Shown here: positions 13,507 to 15,872 of the stretch, piece after piece
How the letters are laid out: every line of letters begins with the position of its first letter
Position numbering within the stretch: position 1 is the stretch's first letter
Assembly: GCA_019634245.1 (NCBI GenBank)
Contig: JAHQVR010000075.1
Span: forward strand, 1 to 15,872
Direction: 5' to 3'
Source: Gammaproteobacteria bacterium
Lineage (GTDB): Bacteria > Pseudomonadota > Gammaproteobacteria > Granulosicoccales > Granulosicoccaceae
DNA: 15,872 nt
Notes under the pieces: model-generated
What the model saw: the letters and a program-made list of their open reading frames with translations, nothing else
Database searches by the model: none
What the model was told of the DNA's origin: nothing
Made by a program: the position numbers and the translations under genes

Positions 13507-13554
13507 CGAAAACCGAATGAGGCAAAGGTGTCCCGTGCACGTTCGGTCTTCGCT
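13505..13554. repeat. Long imperfect hairpin after the lectin-glycosidase stop codon
   Basis: Arms at 13505-13519 and 13540-13554 pair at 13 of 15 positions around a 20-base loop containing GTGCAC. It begins 14 bases after the stop of the minus-strand gene, ahead of the stronger terminator. It probably protects or helps end that transcript; it has no U-tract of its own. Confidence 0.45.
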
Positions 13555-13568
13555 CGTTTTGCTGAGAG

Positions 13569-15314
13569 TTAGTGCACATCACCGTACACTATAAAACCAG
13601 TTCCATAAGGGATTTCCTTATCTTTAGAAGGTCCAAATGGGATGTTCGTTGGTTGTACGTGCACAGCCTCATTAACGACCAACGTTGATGATGTATGACC
13701 ATCCCACAATATTGCGTTTTGGAAACCCAGCGCGGCAAGTGAATCGCGGATACTTCTTAACGTCACTCCCTTGCATCCCACCGTACGGCACTCGTCATGT
13801 CGATGATCGGTAACCGCTAGTAACACGACCCCATCGCTTCTTAATGCCATGACGGGTTTGCCGCCCCACTTCTCGTCATAGGTTTCAAACGTGAGTCCGG
13901 CTCCACCGTAGTCATTGACTAGTCCTTCGTCGGCGCGGCCAAATTTTCGTCCATCAATGATTATCGGGCGCGCACCGCCCATTGCATATTGAACATGCCA
14001 CCGACGCAGAAGTCGACCTCCCTGATCTCCATTTGCTGGGCCAATCGCCCACGCACCTCCACAAGCATCACGTGAATTGGCATAGTAGGCGTAAAACCCT
14101 TCGTAGCGCTGCGGATTATCATTGATCGTGCGTTCGTGTACCACGATATCCCCTTGCGCGTCCCCAAATGGATTTCCACGGTTAAACCACATGCCGTTAA
14201 TCACTACCCGATGACCAGATCCATTTCTACCAGTAGACTTTGCCGCATTCGTGAATGTATCTCCGCTTCGACGAGTAACCAAATAAGGCCTTGGATTTTT
14301 CATTGCGACTATCCACAGATTTGTATTCGGGTCTTTGAATCTGATCATCCCGCTACAGTTTCTAAGTAATGCATGCATAGCACCATTGAAAGCAGTTAAC
14401 TGTGAGCCGTCGTCCCCGCTTGCTGTGGGAAAATTAGAATGTACATTACCGACAAACCATCCTTGCGCCTGGGTTTGATTGCAATCCCATGTTTGAACGG
14501 GTGTATCATTTGCAGTGCTACCCCGTTTTACATCCATGCACAGACCGTTCTTTTGGCTTACGACTTCTCCGCGATCTGTCAGGTTCCACGCTTGTTGCGA
14601 AACCGCAACGCAACTCCATAGCTGGATTGGTGTCCCCCACGCATCAGAGGCGCTCTCGATATCGACACACAAATTGTTGTCGTACATATTCCCGGATGGT
14701 GACTTCATTCGAATTCGATGCTTGGACACGTGGAATCGCTGACTCCACCATCCCTGACATTCTGTCATTTTTAAATCCGATCCATTAGCGTAGCTTGGGG
14801 TCGTCAAACACTTGCCACCTTTGCCCACTACCGGGCCCGAGTAAAACTCCACCAGCCATCGTTGCGCGTCAGATCGATTACAGGTGTACACCCACACCGG
14901 TGTCCCAGGACTTGTACTTCCCCACTGCATATCAAGGCAGTAGTCTGTCTCGGGATGATGGTCATTTAGATTAAACAGGGTGTATCCTTGGTAGGTAGAC
15001 TCTCGCCAGAAATCAGCGCGACTTGAGTCATTACAGTCCCAGACTACAACCAATTCTCGTTCATCACCTCGATTTGAAACAGATAAACAATGGCCTTTAA
15101 TCTTGATGCGCGACCCAGTGAACTCAAAACGTTGATTAGACCAACCTGGGTGACACTCATGAACTTGTATAATAGTACCGTTTTGGGTATTCCCATTCGG
15201 AAGTGTTAAACACATACCGCCTTTACCTGAAATTTGCCCTGTCACAGCGTGAGAAGCTGGCGACACTAAAGCGAGCACGGGTAACAACAGCAAACTATAT
15301 AATAATTTGGTCAC
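13569..15314 (-). CDS. Secreted protein with two ricin-type beta-trefoil lectin domains and a NAGPA-like phosphodiester glycosidase domain
   Basis: I start at the GTG at 15314 (581 residues): AAAGGAG lies seven bases upstream and it gives a clean signal peptide, TKLLYSLLLLPVLALVSPAS followed by HA. An upstream in-frame ATG at 15383 would put 23 odd residues before it. Residues 26-157 and 160-290 are two ricin B-like domains, each with repeated GKGG-CLT, CLD/CVD and QxW-like motifs (QRFEF, QRWLV, QRFHV, QGWFV) and paired cysteines. Residues 300-580 resemble the phosphodiester glycosidase/DUF2233 family, with VVINGMWFNRGNPFGDAQGD, GARPIIIDG, GVTLRSIRDSLAALG and WDGHTSSTL in place of the usual LDGGGSST. 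It probably binds glycans outside the cell and cleaves a sugar-phosphodiester. The target is unknown. The gene seems unrelated to the sulfur cluster. Confidence 0.82.
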   Translation of the reverse strand: MTKLLYSLLLLPVLALVSPASHAVTGQISGKGGMCLTLPNGNTQNGTIIQVHECHPGWSNQRFEFTGSRIKIKGHCLSVSNRGDERELVVVWDCNDSSRADFWRESTYQGYTLFNLNDHHPETDYCLDMQWGSTSPGTPVWVYTCNRSDAQRWLVEFYSGPVVGKGGKCLTTPSYANGSDLKMTECQGWWSQRFHVSKHRIRMKSPSGNMYDNNLCVDIESASDAWGTPIQLWSCVAVSQQAWNLTDRGEVVSQKNGLCMDVKRGSTANDTPVQTWDCNQTQAQGWFVGNVHSNFPTASGDDGSQLTAFNGAMHALLRNCSGMIRFKDPNTNLWIVAMKNPRPYLVTRRSGDTFTNAAKSTGRNGSGHRVVINGMWFNRGNPFGDAQGDIVVHERTINDNPQRYEGFYAYYANSRDACGGAWAIGPANGDQGGRLLRRWHVQYAMGGARPIIIDGRKFGRADEGLVNDYGGAGLTFETYDEKWGGKPVMALRSDGVVLLAVTDHRHDECRTVGCKGVTLRSIRDSLAALGFQNAILWDGHTSSTLVVNEAVHVQPTNIPFGPSKDKEIPYGTGFIVYGDVH

Positions 15315-15829
15315 GACTAATCTCCTTTGTAGTTGTATTGATTCCGTTGCATTAAGCCATGCAAGACACCAAATATTTTTCAATAACGTCTCGTGGTAAC
15401 ACTATTCCTTCCATCTTTTGCTGATCACTACTGCTGCAAATCACTACTGGAAGTCTTCATGCTCTTTATATTGTTCAGAGTATTGTTTAGAACCTCCTGG
15501 TAATTCAGCACAGTATTCATGGTGAAACGTATTCTAAGGGGTGGTTGCATGTATTCTGTGTAATTTGTCACATTTTGCTTTTGTCACGAAAATATTCAAT
15601 GCGAATAGATCGTTAATAATGACGCAATTAAGAGACGAATATTTTCTTTAGGTTGATGCTCATAGAGCGATGGTGCAGGACGGTTCGATTTAACGACGCC
15701 TTCAGTAAGACTAACACTTCATGTTACCGCCAAACATTAGAGCTTACACTTACTTACAAGATTGTCAGTAACTAGTTGTTTTCTGAAGTTAGCGTATCGT
15801 TAGGAAAATCATTTATTATAACTCGCATT
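15315..15829. other. Noncoding upstream region of the lectin-glycosidase gene
   Basis: No convincing gene is seen in these 515 AT-rich bases. They hold the ribosome site AAAGGAG (minus strand, 15328-15322) and presumably a promoter. Two direct repeats with a 16-base offset stand out: ATCACTACTG at 15424 and 15440, and TTTGTCAC at 15564 and 15580. The second pair contains GTCAC half-sites like those in the palindromes elsewhere in the window. Confidence 0.5.
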
Positions 15830-15872
15830 CCCGCGAAAGCGCTCAATGTTTGAAATATAGAAGCGATGCTAA
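15830..15872 (+). pseudogene. Fragment of a second DUF3365 gene with an in-frame stop
   Basis: Bases 15830-15872 align without gaps to 11829-11871 inside the intact DUF3365 gene, with 36 of 43 identical. In the same frame it reads A-K-A-L-N-V-stop-N-I-E-A-M, against V-K-A-L-N-V-C-N-I-E-A-M in the intact gene; the Cys codon TGC has become TGA. Sequence to the left shows no further similarity, so the copy is truncated there. It runs off the window, so how much remains is unknown. Confidence 0.7.

Noticed and set aside
15315..15383. ATG at 15383 as start of the lectin-glycosidase
   Set aside because: It would place 23 residues before the signal peptide, while the GTG at 15314 has a strong, well-spaced AAAGGAG.
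1..15872. CRISPR array, transposase, integrase, tRNA or rRNA
   Set aside because: No array with regular spacers, no transposase or integrase protein and no recognisable RNA gene was found. The 16-base repeats have no spacers.

Overview
The window looks like a piece of chromosome from a free-living, aerobic, Gram-negative bacterium, most likely a gammaproteobacterium. This rests on the gene families (cyanide-insensitive cytochrome bd oxidase with a DUF2474 subunit, CsgG/HfaB-like protein, type II sulfide:quinone reductase, Spy/CpxP-like periplasmic protein), on Shine-Dalgarno starts and on balanced base composition. I cannot name the genus. No rRNA, tRNA, insertion sequence, phage gene or CRISPR array is visible.

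Layout. (1) 1-1503 is the 3' part of a CsgG/HfaB-like gene with peptidoglycan-binding-like and DUF4384 modules. (2) 1572-2198 (-) is a Prx6-type peroxiredoxin. (3) 2351-4816 (-) is a three-gene cydA-cydB-DUF2474 operon for a cyanide-insensitive quinol oxidase; the 37-residue third gene is easy to miss. (4) 5012-6158 (+) holds two regulators in tandem, an NsrR-like Rrf2 Fe-S protein and a Crp/Fnr protein with only two cysteines. (5) 6316-12239 (+) is a tightly packed sulfide/sulfane-sulfur operon: a possible leader peptide, PmpA- and PmpB-like YeeE/YedE half-transporters, an ETHE1/Blh-type persulfide dioxygenase, a DUF442-SQR fusion, a SulP anion transporter and a DUF3365 haem protein. Several junctions are 4-base GTGA/ATGA overlaps. 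(6) 12339-12917 is a Spy/CpxP-like periplasmic protein. (7) 13030-13257 (-) is a DUF2892 membrane protein. (8) 13569-15314 (-) is a secreted protein with two ricin-type lectin domains and a NAGPA-like phosphodiester glycosidase domain. (9) 15315-15872 is noncoding and ends in a fragment of a second, stop-containing DUF3365 copy.

How it may work together (inference). SQR oxidises sulfide and passes electrons to quinone. The persulfide product goes to the dioxygenase, and the DUF442 domain may move sulfane sulfur. PmpAB and SulP would move sulfur species across the membrane. Cytochrome bd oxidases are known to resist sulfide, so SQR -> quinone -> CydAB would be a short sulfide-tolerant respiratory chain encoded in one place. 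A 13-bp palindrome, GTGAC-N3-GTCAC, occurs in front of the sulfur operon, in front of DUF2892 and, in variant form, twice in front of the peroxiredoxin. It is the best sign of an undescribed shared regulon here. A second unexplained pattern is a set of 16-base-period tandem repeats in intergenic DNA.
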